34,546 nt of DNA from positions 1 to 34,546 of the forward strand of contig NZ_QMJY01000071.1 in assembly GCF_003574395.1 (NCBI RefSeq). The letters run 5' to 3'. This DNA comes from Tabrizicola thermarum (GTDB taxonomy: Bacteria; Pseudomonadota; Alphaproteobacteria; Rhodobacterales; Rhodobacteraceae). Numbering within the stretch: position 1 is the first letter of the stretch; each line of letters opens with the position of its first letter. Below the pieces are notes generated by a model that made no database searches, was not told the origin of the DNA, and worked only from the letters and a program-made list of their open reading frames with translations. Of the stretch, positions 24,307-32,227 are shown piece by piece. Position numbers and translations under genes: made by a program.

Positions 24307-25266
24307 ATGCTCATCGTTCCCGAGACCCTGATCGCCTCGCTGGTCACCGCCGAAGACGCCTTCCGCGCGGTCGAGGCCTGTTTTGCCGCGATGGCGCGGG
24401 GGGAGGCCTGCAATTTCCCCGTCGTGCGCGAGGCGCTGGGCGAGGGACGGCAGTATGGTTTCAAGTCGGGTCTGGACCGGGCCGCAGGGCAGTTGGGGGT
24501 GAAGGCCGGGGGCTATTTCCCCGGCAATGCCGCGAAGGGGATGATCAACCACCAGTCGTCGGTGTTTCTCTTCGATCCCGAGACAGGGCGGCCGGTGGCG
24601 ATGGTGGGCGGCAACCTGCTGACCGCGTTGCGCACTGCGGCCGCCTCGGCCATCGCGATAGACCGGTTGGCGCGCCCCGACGCGCGGGTGCTGGGCATTG
24701 TCGGTGCCGGGCATCAGGCGGGGTTCCAGCTGCGGGCGGCGGCGCGGGTGCGGCGGTTCGAGAGGGTGATCGCCTGGAACCTGCACCCCGAGATGCTGCC
24801 CAACGTCGGGGCCGTCGCGGCAGACCTTGGCCTGCCGTTCGAGGCCGTGGACCTGCCCCGGATGCGCGAGGCCGAGGTGATCGTGACCATCACCTCCTCG
24901 CCTGTGGCCAGCCTGATGGCCGCGCATGTCGCGCCGGGCACGCATCTGTCCTGCATGGGGACCGATACCAGGGGCAAGCAGGAGGCAGACCCGGCGCTGG
25001 TGGCGGGGGCTTCGGTCTTCACTGACGAGGTGGCACAATCGGTGACCATCGGCGAAGCGCAACATGCCGTGGCAGCGGGAACGCTGGACGCTTCGGCCAT
25101 CGTGCCCCTGGGCGAGGTTCTGATCGGCAGACATCCGGGGCGGCAGACGGCGACGGAGATCACGCTGTTCGACGGGACCGGCGTCGGGTTGCAGGACCTG
25201 GCCGTGGCGGCGGTCGCCGTGCAGCGGGCGCGCGAGCGCGGGTTGGGCATCGAGGTCGGGGTATAG
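24307..25266 (+). CDS. bhcD: Iminosuccinate reductase
   Basis: This 319-residue enzyme belongs to the ornithine cyclodeaminase / mu-crystallin family. The substrate domain carries GFKSGLDRAAGQLGVKAGGYFP and the NAD-binding Rossmann motif GIVGAGHQAGFQLRA lies near 138-152; ITSSPVAS and LSCMGTDTRGKQE follow. In the cycle it reduces iminosuccinate to L-aspartate with NADH, regenerating the amino donor for BhcA. Without the context it would be called an ornithine cyclodeaminase-like protein. The start at 24307 follows AAAGGA at seven bases. It is the last gene of the cluster. Confidence 0.92.
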   Translation: MLIVPETLIASLVTAEDAFRAVEACFAAMARGEACNFPVVREALGEGRQYGFKSGLDRAAGQLGVKAGGYFPGNAAKGMINHQSSVFLFDPETGRPVAMVGGNLLTALRTAAASAIAIDRLARPDARVLGIVGAGHQAGFQLRAAARVRRFERVIAWNLHPEMLPNVGAVAADLGLPFEAVDLPRMREAEVIVTITSSPVASLMAAHVAPGTHLSCMGTDTRGKQEADPALVAGASVFTDEVAQSVTIGEAQHAVAAGTLDASAIVPLGEVLIGRHPGRQTATEITLFDGTGVGLQDLAVAAVAVQRARERGLGIEVGV

Positions 25267-25323
25267 GGCGTCCGGACCGTCATGATGCTTGTCCCGTGAC
25301 GTGCCTTGGTGCATGTCCGCAGG

Positions 25324-25572
25324 ATGACCGACCTTTCCGATCTGGCCCGCGAGGGGGCTACCATTGCCGTGCGGGTGACGCCGAATGCCCGTCAGCCGGG
25401 GATCGATCGCCGGGATGGACAGATCCTGATCCGCGTCAGTGAACCCCCCGAGGCGGGCCGCGCCACCGAAGCGGCCCGTGTGGCGCTGGCCAGAGCGATG
25501 GGCGTGGCCAAGTCGCGACTGACCCTGGTGCGCGGTGCGACCTCGCGGGAAAAGCTGTTCCGACTGGATTGA
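25324..25572 (+). CDS. DUF167 (YggU-family) protein
   Basis: This 82-residue protein is of the DUF167/UPF0235 family, small proteins of unknown function. The family pattern is complete: IAVRVTPNARQPGI, ILIRVSEPPEAGRATEAARVALARAMGVAKSRLTLVRGATSREKLFRLD. The start at 25324 is the first ATG; GTG at 25309 and TTG at 25306 are in frame upstream. It lies 57 bases after bhcD and is convergent with the EAL protein gene. The next 127 bases (25573-25699) hold no gene I can support. Confidence 0.85.
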   Translation: MTDLSDLAREGATIAVRVTPNARQPGIDRRDGQILIRVSEPPEAGRATEAARVALARAMGVAKSRLTLVRGATSREKLFRLD

Positions 25573-25699
25573 CCGGCCCGGATCATGCCGATCCCGATCA
25601 GGCCGAGGCAAAGCGAAGCGAGGCGGGGCAGGGCGATGAGACCGGGCAGGCGGGTTGGCCAGATGGGGGAGCTGCCCTGTGCCCCTGCCGGGCCGTCGT

Positions 25700-27187
25700 C
25701 TATCGCGCCCGCACGCCGATCCGAAGCGCCTCGGCGTGCTTTTCGCGGTGCGCGGCAAGCCAGGTGGCAAGATCCTCGGCCGGCATCGGCTTTGCGATGA
25801 CATAGCCCTGGACATGGCCGCAGCCAAGCTGGGCGAGGAGCGCATGTTCCCCGGGGGTCTCTACCCCTTCGGCCAGGGTCTCGAGCCCCAGGCGTTCGGC
25901 CAGCGACAGGATGGCGGTAATCAGGTTCTGCTGGTCGCGGTTCTGGTCGACATTCTGGACAAAACTGCGGTCGATCTTCAGCCGGTTCAGCGCAAAGCGC
26001 CGGATCGTGGTGATCGAGGCATGTCCGGTGCCGAAATCGTCCAGATCCACCCCGCAGCCCATGGCGGCAATCCGGCCGATGTTCGAGGCGATGATGTCTT
26101 CACCCTCTCCGGCGACGACCGATTCCAGCACTTCGACAGTCAGCCGCGAGGGGGCCAGGCCAAAACGATCCAGCGTCCAGCCCAGCCGTTCCGGCAGATA
26201 GGGGTCGCGCAGTTCCCGGGCCGAGAAATTCACCGCGACTGTCGGGATTCTCAGGCCCGTGCGGTCGAACTCTGCCAGGACGGCCAGCGACTGGGTCAAC
26301 ATGGTCTGGCCCAGAAGCTCCATCAGGTCAGAGCCTTCGATGGCAGGCAGGAAGGCCCCCGGCATCAGACAGCCGCGTTCGGGATGCATCCAGCGGGCCA
26401 GAGCCTCGATCCCGGTCACCTCGCCGCTGTCGGTCGACACCTGGGGCTGGAACCAGGCCCGCACCTCGCCCCGGTCGACGGCACCGGCAAAGTCGGCGCG
26501 CAGGGCGTCGCGGTCGGCCCGGGCCTGTGCCAGGTCCGCAGAATAGCCACGGATCGCGCCCGGGCGGCAGGACGCTGCCTCATCCCCGGCGACCTGTGCG
26601 GCGTCGAGGAGCGCGCGGCCACTGGGCTGGGCCAGTTGCATGGACGTGCAGAAGCCGACGGAACACGTCACCTGCACCGGCCCCGAAGCCAGCGTGACCG
26701 GCTGCTGCGCCACAAGCTGCAGCCGCGCCGCGATGCGGACCATGATTTCCAGGTCAAGCCGGGGCGCGGCAGCCAGGACCACGGCAAGGCTGCCGTCTTC
26801 CAGTGTGTAAAGCAGATCGCCCGGGCGAAGTGCCCCGCGCAGGCGGGCAACGCAGGCCGCAAGCACCTCGCTTTGCCGGGCGCGACCCAGCCGGTCGCAC
26901 AGATGGGCGGCATCGTCGAACTGGATGACAAGGCAGCCGGTCGATCCGCCCCGGGCCCGGGTTTCGGCAAGAATCGCGTCCAGCCGGGCGATGACCTGAT
27001 CGCTGACGGCGCCGGGATCGACCACACCCGGTTTGCGAGCCAGGGCCAGCACGGCCAGAGGCAGCGCGGCGGCCAGCACGGCAAGCGCGGCTTCGCCCCC
27101 CACCCGGTAGGCGCCGAAGGCAATCAGCGGCAACAGCGCCAGGATCTGCCAGGTGTGATGAGCCAGCCGTTGCAGCGCGAAAGTCAT
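25700..27187 (-). CDS. Membrane-anchored EAL-domain phosphodiesterase with a degenerate GGDEF domain
   Basis: The 495-residue protein has two N-terminal membrane helices (about 13-28 and 33-50), a GGDEF-like domain (about 65-215) and an EAL domain (about 228-485). The diguanylate cyclase active site is lost: where GGDEF is expected it reads LEDGS (129-133). The EAL domain looks active: EALARW at 261, the VNFSAREL Asn, VEVLESVV, DLDDFGTG, KIDRSFV and EGVET all keep the metal and catalytic residues. It probably hydrolyses cyclic di-GMP, with the first domain as a regulatory GTP sensor. The start at 27187 lacks a strong ribosome binding site. It is convergent with the DUF167 gene. Confidence 0.9.
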   Translation of the reverse strand: MTFALQRLAHHTWQILALLPLIAFGAYRVGGEAALAVLAAALPLAVLALARKPGVVDPGAVSDQVIARLDAILAETRARGGSTGCLVIQFDDAAHLCDRLGRARQSEVLAACVARLRGALRPGDLLYTLEDGSLAVVLAAAPRLDLEIMVRIAARLQLVAQQPVTLASGPVQVTCSVGFCTSMQLAQPSGRALLDAAQVAGDEAASCRPGAIRGYSADLAQARADRDALRADFAGAVDRGEVRAWFQPQVSTDSGEVTGIEALARWMHPERGCLMPGAFLPAIEGSDLMELLGQTMLTQSLAVLAEFDRTGLRIPTVAVNFSARELRDPYLPERLGWTLDRFGLAPSRLTVEVLESVVAGEGEDIIASNIGRIAAMGCGVDLDDFGTGHASITTIRRFALNRLKIDRSFVQNVDQNRDQQNLITAILSLAERLGLETLAEGVETPGEHALLAQLGCGHVQGYVIAKPMPAEDLATWLAAHREKHAEALRIGVRAR

Positions 27188-27264
27188 GCCAAGTGCCCCC
27201 GGAGAGGCGGGCCGGTTGCCCGCGTTTCGGAGGTCAGGCTAGGCGGATGTTCCTGATCAGTTCC

Positions 27265-28146
27265 TTAACGCTCATCCGAAAGTTGCGAAGAATTTTCGCT
27301 ATCTTCCGGCGCGGGTCCGGCGCCAGCGGCCGCCAGCGCGGCAAAGTCGAAGAGGTCCGGGTCGGCCAGATGCGAGGGCCGCACGTTCATCAGCGCGCGG
27401 AACATGATCTGCCTGCGGCCCGGGGTGCGGGTCTCCCACTCGTCCAGAAGCCGCTTGACCTGCGCGCGCTGCAAGCCTTCCTGGCTGCCGCAAAGGTCGC
27501 AAGGGATGATCGGATAGCCCATCGCGCGGGCGAAATGGTCGCAATCGGCCTCGGAGACAAAGGCGAGCGGGCGGGCGACGAAAAGATCGCCGTCCTCGTT
27601 CAGAAGCCGCGGCGGCATCGAGGCGAGCCGGCCGCCGTGGAAGAGGTTCATGAAGAAGGTCTCGAGGATGTCGTCGCGGTGGTGGCCGAGGACCACGGTC
27701 GAACAGCCTTCTTCCCGGGCGATCCGGTAAAGATTTCCGCGCCTCAGGCGGGAGCAGAGCGAACACATCGTGCCGCCCGGCTTGATCTTGTCGATGACCA
27801 CGGAATAGGTGTCCTGGTATTCGATCCGATGCGGCACGCCCATCTTCGTGAGGAACTCGGGCAGGACGGTCGCCGGAAAATTCGGCTGGCCCTGGTCGAG
27901 GTTGCAGGCCAGAAGGTCCACCGGCAGCAGGCCGCGCCATTTCAGCTCGTGCAGGATGGCGAGCAGCGTGTAGCTGTCCTTGCCGCCCGAGAGGCAGACG
28001 AGCCAGCGTTCCCCGGCCCGCGCCATGCCGTAGGTGTCGATCGCCTCGCGCACCTGTTGCACAAGGCGTTTGCGCAGCTTGCGGAACTCCAACCCCTTGG
28101 GGGCGCCGTGGAACAGCGGGTGGATGTCGTCGGTATCGTCAAGCAT
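27265..28146 (-). CDS. ttcA: tRNA 2-thiocytidine biosynthesis protein TtcA
   Basis: This 293-residue ATP-dependent enzyme thiolates cytidine 32 of certain tRNAs using an iron-sulfur cluster. The PP-loop SGGKDS is at 53-58. Cluster cysteines appear as Cys128 and Cys131 in MCSLCSR, and CDLCGSQ at 216-222 supplies the third. [18 protein letters not shown] is the conserved N-type ATPase/tRNA-binding segment. The C-terminal tail beyond about 262 is Ala/Ser/Glu-rich and not conserved. It stands alone on the minus strand, with 77 bases to the EAL gene downstream. Confidence 0.95.
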   Translation of the reverse strand: MLDDTDDIHPLFHGAPKGLEFRKLRKRLVQQVREAIDTYGMARAGERWLVCLSGGKDSYTLLAILHELKWRGLLPVDLLACNLDQGQPNFPATVLPEFLTKMGVPHRIEYQDTYSVVIDKIKPGGTMCSLCSRLRRGNLYRIAREEGCSTVVLGHHRDDILETFFMNLFHGGRLASMPPRLLNEDGDLFVARPLAFVSEADCDHFARAMGYPIIPCDLCGSQEGLQRAQVKRLLDEWETRTPGRRQIMFRALMNVRPSHLADPDLFDFAALAAAGAGPAPEDSENSSQLSDER

Positions 28147-28214
28147 CTTGGGCCTCGCCGGGATGCGCCCTTATGCCAGAGCGGCGCGGGGCGTGCAAAG
28201 GCCGAGCCGCCCGG

Positions 28215-28961
28215 TCAGACGTGCTGGGCGCCGTTTACCTCGATCTCGGCGCCGGAGATGTAGCTCGACTGGTCGGAACAGAGGAACCAGATCACATCGG
28301 CCACCTCCTTCGGCTGGCCCAGGCGGCGCAGCGGCAGTTGTTCCACGATCTTCTCGGTGCCGGGCGAGAGGATTGCGGTCTCGACCTCTCCTGGAGCGAT
28401 GGCGTTGACGCGGACGCCCAGGGGCCCGAAATCATGGGCCATTTCCCGCGTCAGGGCGGCCAGCGCGGCCTTGGACGTGGCATAGGCGGCACCCGCGAAG
28501 GGGTGGACGCGGACCCCGGCGATGGAGGTGACGTTGACGATGCTGCCCTTCGCGGCGGTCAATTCGTCCTTCAACCCCCGGGCCAGGATGACGGGGGCGA
28601 AGAAGTTGACGTGGAAGACATGGCCCCAGGTGCGCAGGTCGGTCGTCATGGTGTTCAGCCGCGCGCCGCCGGGGCCCTTGGGGCTGATTCCGGCGTTGTT
28701 CACGAGGGCATGGATTCGCCCGTCGACCTTGGCCTTGATCGTCTCGATCGCCGCGATGGTCTTGTTCGGGTCGGCCAGGTCGATCTCGATATGGTTCTCC
28801 TCGCCCCCCGGCCAGGGGCAACGGGGGTCGAAGGGCTGGCGCGAGCAGGTGAGGACCCGCCAACCCTCGGCCGAAAAGCGCTTGACGGTGGCATGGCCGA
28901 TCCCGCGACTGGCGCCGGTCAGGACAAGCGTCTTCTGTTCGGGGGGCGTATGCTCGGACAT
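28215..28961 (-). CDS. SDR-family oxidoreductase
   Basis: This 248-residue classical short-chain dehydrogenase has the NAD(P) motif TGASRGIG (near 15-22), NNAG, and the catalytic Tyr/Lys in AAYATSKAAL, with the serine in VTSIAG. It ends in ISGAEIEVNGAQHV, the usual SDR terminus. The substrate is unknown. AAGGAGA lies seven bases before the start at 28961; an earlier in-frame ATG at 29009 is rejected. It is in the same direction as ttcA, 68 bases away, and divergent from argB. Confidence 0.9.
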   Translation of the reverse strand: MSEHTPPEQKTLVLTGASRGIGHATVKRFSAEGWRVLTCSRQPFDPRCPWPGGEENHIEIDLADPNKTIAAIETIKAKVDGRIHALVNNAGISPKGPGGARLNTMTTDLRTWGHVFHVNFFAPVILARGLKDELTAAKGSIVNVTSIAGVRVHPFAGAAYATSKAALAALTREMAHDFGPLGVRVNAIAPGEVETAILSPGTEKIVEQLPLRRLGQPKEVADVIWFLCSDQSSYISGAEIEVNGAQHV

Positions 28962-29077
28962 CGGGGTCTCCTTTCGCGCACAGGCTACGCGAGGCTGCGG
29001 GGAAGGCAAGGCTTGGCCGATAAGGCTTGGCGGGGGGGCGGAAAAGGCTTATGCGGCGCGAAAGCATGGAGGTCCCG

Positions 29078-29977
29078 ATGAAGCAGCAGACCCTGACCGC
29101 CGAGGATGCCAGGACGACCGCGAAGATGCTGTCCGAGGCGCTGCCCTATCTGCAACGGTTCGAGGATGCGGTGGTGGTCGTCAAGTTCGGCGGCAATGCC
29201 ATGGGCGACGATGCGGCGATGGCCGAGTTCGCCCGCGACATCGTGCTGATGAAGCAGGTCGGCGTGCATCCCGTCGTGGTGCACGGCGGCGGGCCGATGA
29301 TCAACGAAATGCTTGAAAAACTTGGGATCAAGTCCGAGTTCGTCCGTGGCAAGCGGGTGACGGACAAGGCCACGGTTCAGGTGGTGGAGATGATCCTGTC
29401 GGGCCTCGTGAACAAGCGGATCGTGCAGGCGATCATGGATGCGGGCGGCCGCGCAGTGGGCATTTCCGGCAAGGACGACGACCTGATGGTCTGCGAGGCG
29501 GACGACCCGGAACTGGGCTATGTCGGCCGCCCGGTCGAGATGAACGTGCAGGTGCTGCGCGACCTTTACAAGGCAGGCATCATTCCCGTCGTTGCCCCCG
29601 TGGCGACGGGGATGAAGGACAACGAGACCTTCAACGTGAACGGCGACACCGCGGCAGGCGCGATCGCGGGGGCCTTGAAGGCGGACCGGCTGCTGCTTCT
29701 GACCGATGTGCCGGGGGTGAAGGATGCGAACGGGCAGGTGATGACCCAGATCACCCCGGACGAGATCCGCCGGATGATCGCCGAGGGGGTGATCTCGGGG
29801 GGCATGATCCCCAAGACCGAGACCGCGCTGATGGCCATCGAGCAGGGGACGCGGGCGGTGACGATCCTGGACGGCAAGGTGCCGAACGCCTGCCTTCTGG
29901 AGCTGTTCACCGACCATGGCGCGGGCAGCCAGATCCGAAGCACGGAGCCGCGGATCAAGCCGCATGTGCGGCGGTAG
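29078..29977 (+). CDS. argB: Acetylglutamate kinase
   Basis: The 299-residue protein is acetylglutamate kinase, the second enzyme of arginine biosynthesis. Signatures are [12 protein letters not shown] (about 29-40), [14 protein letters not shown] (about 65-78), [24 protein letters not shown] and [11 protein letters not shown], and GGMIPK near the C-terminus. The start at 29078 is preferred because GGAGG lies five bases upstream; earlier in-frame ATGs at 29027, 29051 and 29066 exist, of which 29066 overlaps that Shine-Dalgarno sequence. No other arg gene is nearby. A good terminator hairpin follows. Confidence 0.95.
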   Translation: MKQQTLTAEDARTTAKMLSEALPYLQRFEDAVVVVKFGGNAMGDDAAMAEFARDIVLMKQVGVHPVVVHGGGPMINEMLEKLGIKSEFVRGKRVTDKATVQVVEMILSGLVNKRIVQAIMDAGGRAVGISGKDDDLMVCEADDPELGYVGRPVEMNVQVLRDLYKAGIIPVVAPVATGMKDNETFNVNGDTAAGAIAGALKADRLLLLTDVPGVKDANGQVMTQITPDEIRRMIAEGVISGGMIPKTETALMAIEQGTRAVTILDGKVPNACLLELFTDHGAGSQIRSTEPRIKPHVRR

Positions 29978-29993
29978 GCGTCCGCCGGGTTAA

Positions 29994-30015
29994 CCAGCCG
30001 AGACGGCTGGGTTTT
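29994..30015 (+). terminator. Rho-independent terminator of argB
   Basis: CCAGCCG (29994-30000) pairs with CGGCTGG (30004-30010) around AGA, and GTTTT follows directly. It lies 16 bases past the argB stop. This is the most canonical terminator in the window. Confidence 0.7.
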
Positions 30016-30040
30016 GGGCGTATTCCCTGCGTCCGCACCG

Positions 30041-30061
30041 CGTATTCGTTCCATGAATACG
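30041..30061. promoter_or_regulatory. Inverted repeat CGTATTC-N7-GAATACG
   Basis: This perfect 7-base dyad with a 7-base spacer lies 57 bases upstream of the hydroxylase start. It has the size of a dimeric repressor site. GCGTATTC also occurs at 30018-30025, a third half-site in direct repeat. Confidence 0.3.
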
Positions 30062-30118
30062 CGCGCGCGCGGCCCAGGTTCTTTGCCATTCGCCGCGAAT
30101 CGCGTCTATAGCTTCGGG

Positions 30119-30910
30119 ATGGAGACCGAACTTCTTTGGCGTGGCGGGGTGTTCCTGACGCTTCTTGCCCTGTTCGCGGGGCTGGAGGCTGTCGCTCCAC
30201 GCCGCGTCCGAAGCCTGTCCCGTTGGCGGCGCTGGACGACGAACCTTGCGATCACCATGCTGAACGCGGTCGCGCTGCGCGGGCTGGCGGTGCTGCTGCC
30301 GCTGCTGGCCATCGGGGCCGCGCTGGACGCCGAGGCGCAGGGCTGGGGCCTGTTCAACCGGCTGGACTGGCCGGCCTGGGTCGAGATCGTGCTGGCGGTC
30401 CTTGTCCTTGACCTTGCCATCTGGGCGCAGCATCTGGTGACGCACAAGGTGCCCCTGTTCTGGCGGTTCCACCGGGTTCACCATGCCGACCGCGACATGG
30501 ACGTGACCACGGGATTCCGGTTTCACCCGGTGGAGATCCTGGCCTCGATGGGGCTGAAGATCGGGTTGGTCTATCTGCTGGGGCCGTCGGCGCTGGCGGT
30601 GCTGGTGTTCGAGATCCTGCTCAGCGGGACGGCGTTGTTCAACCATTCCAACCTCGCGATGCCGGGGTGGCTGGACCGGGTGCTGCGGCAGGTGCTGGTG
30701 ACGCCCGACATGCACCGGGTGCACCATTCGGTCCACCGCGCCGAGCATGACAGCAATTACGGCTTCTGCCTGTCGCTCTGGGACCGGATTTTCCGCACCT
30801 ATGTGCCAGAACCGAAGGCAGGGCATGACGCGATGACCGTGGGGCTGGAATGGCAGGACGAGAGACCGGCAAGGCTGGGTTGGGCGCTGGGCCTGCCCTT
30901 CCGGCGCTAG
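30119..30910 (+). CDS. Sterol desaturase / fatty acid hydroxylase superfamily protein
   Basis: This 263-residue integral membrane di-iron enzyme has about four hydrophobic segments (8-26, 45-65, 88-103, 140-172) and the eight-histidine pattern of the superfamily: HLVTH, WRFHRVHHADRDMD, FNHSN and MHRVHHSVHRAEHDSNYGF. These enzymes hydroxylate or desaturate lipids such as carotenoids, sterols or fatty acids; the substrate here is unknown. The ATG at 30119 has no clear ribosome binding site; ATG at 30053 in the same frame would add 22 residues and would overlap the inverted repeat. The next gene starts within its last 61 bases. Confidence 0.88.
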   Translation: METELLWRGGVFLTLLALFAGLEAVAPRRVRSLSRWRRWTTNLAITMLNAVALRGLAVLLPLLAIGAALDAEAQGWGLFNRLDWPAWVEIVLAVLVLDLAIWAQHLVTHKVPLFWRFHRVHHADRDMDVTTGFRFHPVEILASMGLKIGLVYLLGPSALAVLVFEILLSGTALFNHSNLAMPGWLDRVLRQVLVTPDMHRVHHSVHRAEHDSNYGFCLSLWDRIFRTYVPEPKAGHDAMTVGLEWQDERPARLGWALGLPFRR

Positions 30911-31539
30911 AGGCGCGGTTGGCCGAGGAACGGCTGGAGGTTCTGGGTGGCTTCGCGGTGGCCGAGGGCGAAGAGGGGTTTCCGGCGGGGACGCGGACGC
31001 TCTTGATGCTGGGGCCGAAGGAGCCGGGGTTCTGGTCGCATCTGACGGCGCAGCCGGAATGGGATGGCGGACCGGACCCGGTGGATCGCTGGTCGCGCCG
31101 GGTGATCGGGCGGATCGCCTGCGATCTGGGGGCAAAGGCGCTGTTTCCCTTCGGCGGGCCGCCGTATCACCCCTTCTACCGCTGGGCGCTGCGCACGGGG
31201 CGGGTCTGGGAAAGCCCGGTCAGGCTGCTGGTGCATTCCGGGCAGGGGCTGATGGTCAGCTTTCGCGGCGCGCTGGCGCTGCGGGAGGCGGTCGAGGTGC
31301 CGCCCCCGGTGGAGAAGCCCTGCGAGGGCTGCACGGCACCCTGCCTGAGCGCCTGCCCGACGGGGGCGCTGACCGAGGCAGGCTATGACCTGCCCTCCTG
31401 CCATGCCTGGCTGGACCGGGCAGAGGGGGCGGAGTGCATGGGCGGCGGCTGCCTTGTGCGCCGCGCTTGCCCGGTGTCGCAGTCCTATGCAAGACTGCCC
31501 GAACAGTCGGCCTATCACATGAGGCAGTTCCACAGATGA
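30850..31539 (+). CDS. Ferredoxin-like protein with two iron-sulfur cluster motifs (QueG-like C-terminus)
   Basis: This 229-residue protein has a C-terminal region with two sets of cysteines: Cys158, Cys161, Cys165 and Cys169 in PCEGCTAPCLSACPTGAL, and Cys184, Cys196, Cys201 and Cys207 ending in RACPVSQSY. This resembles the two [4Fe-4S] cluster region of epoxyqueuosine reductase (QueG), but the catalytic cobalamin-binding N-terminus is absent or unlike QueG. The N-terminal half contains LMLGPKEPGFWSHL and FPFGGPPYHPFYRW. Its function is unknown. The ATG at 30850 overlaps the hydroxylase gene by 61 bases, and its stop overlaps the next ATG. Confidence 0.8.
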   Translation: MAGRETGKAGLGAGPALPALEARLAEERLEVLGGFAVAEGEEGFPAGTRTLLMLGPKEPGFWSHLTAQPEWDGGPDPVDRWSRRVIGRIACDLGAKALFPFGGPPYHPFYRWALRTGRVWESPVRLLVHSGQGLMVSFRGALALREAVEVPPPVEKPCEGCTAPCLSACPTGALTEAGYDLPSCHAWLDRAEGAECMGGGCLVRRACPVSQSYARLPEQSAYHMRQFHR

Positions 31540-32039
31540 AGCGGTTGATCCTGACGCGGCACGCGAAATCCTCGTGGGACGATCCGCTGACCCCCGACCA
31601 TGACCGCCCGCTGAACGAGCGCGGCAAGGCGGCGGCGGCGGACCTGGGGCAATGGCTGGCCAGCCGCGACTATGTGCCGGGGGAGGTTCTGTGTTCCGAC
31701 GCGCTGCGGACGCGCAAGACCTTTTCCGGGATCGCGCCTGCGCTGCCGGGCGCGCCGGTGCTGGAATTGAAACCCGCGCTCTATCACGCGGGGCCGGATG
31801 TGATGATGGCGGTGCTGCGCCATGCGAAGGCCGATGTGGTGATGATGATCGGCCACAACCCCGGCATCGCCGAGTTCGCCGCGCGTCTGGTGGCGCATCC
31901 GCCCGCGAACCCGGAGTTCGCCCGCTATCCGACGGGGGCGACGCTGGTCGCGGATTTCGATGTGGCGGACTGGGGGCAGGTGACGTTCGGATCGGGCGTC
32001 ACGGTGGATTTCATCGTCCCGCGCGAGATCGTCGTCTGA
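31536..32039 (+). CDS. Histidine phosphatase family protein (SixA-like)
   Basis: This 167-residue small histidine-acid phosphatase resembles the phosphohistidine phosphatase SixA. The catalytic Arg8-His9 is in LILTRHAKSSW, followed by HDRPLNERGKAAA; the second catalytic region is MIGHNPGIAEFA. It may dephosphorylate phosphohistidine or small phosphate esters. The ATG overlaps the stop of the ferredoxin-like gene (ATGA), so translation is coupled. The long form of the dispersed hairpin repeat follows 20 bases after the stop, probably ending the transcript. Confidence 0.9.
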   Translation: MKRLILTRHAKSSWDDPLTPDHDRPLNERGKAAAADLGQWLASRDYVPGEVLCSDALRTRKTFSGIAPALPGAPVLELKPALYHAGPDVMMAVLRHAKADVVMMIGHNPGIAEFAARLVAHPPANPEFARYPTGATLVADFDVADWGQVTFGSGVTVDFIVPREIVV

Positions 32040-32059
32040 AAGGACCGACTGACGGGGGA

Positions 32060-32174
32060 GCCGCCTCGGGGGGCATCGAGCCCCCGCTCGGCGGCGCATC
32101 CGCGGAAGGATGTCGGGCCTTGCATGGGGTGATGCGGCAGAGCCTCCGGCGGGAGTATTTGCGAAAAGAGCAAG
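32060..32174 (+). repeat. Dispersed intergenic hairpin repeat, copy 7 (long form, ATCGA loop)
   Basis: GCCGCC (32060-32065) pairs with GGCGGC (32090-32095), and GGGGGC pairs with GCCCCC around ATCGA. AGCCTCCGGCGGGAGTATTT (32140-32159 region) and AAAAGAGCAAG follow. The arrangement is that of copy 5. Confidence 0.65.
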
Positions 32175-32227
32175 CCATGGTCGCGCGCGGGCGGGGCGCT
32201 ATCTTATGCCTCTGATCTGGAGGTGCG

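Noticed and set aside
25573-25699. Open frames in the gap between the DUF167 and EAL genes
   Set aside because: Short, Arg/Pro/Gly-rich, overlapping in several frames and without a start signal.
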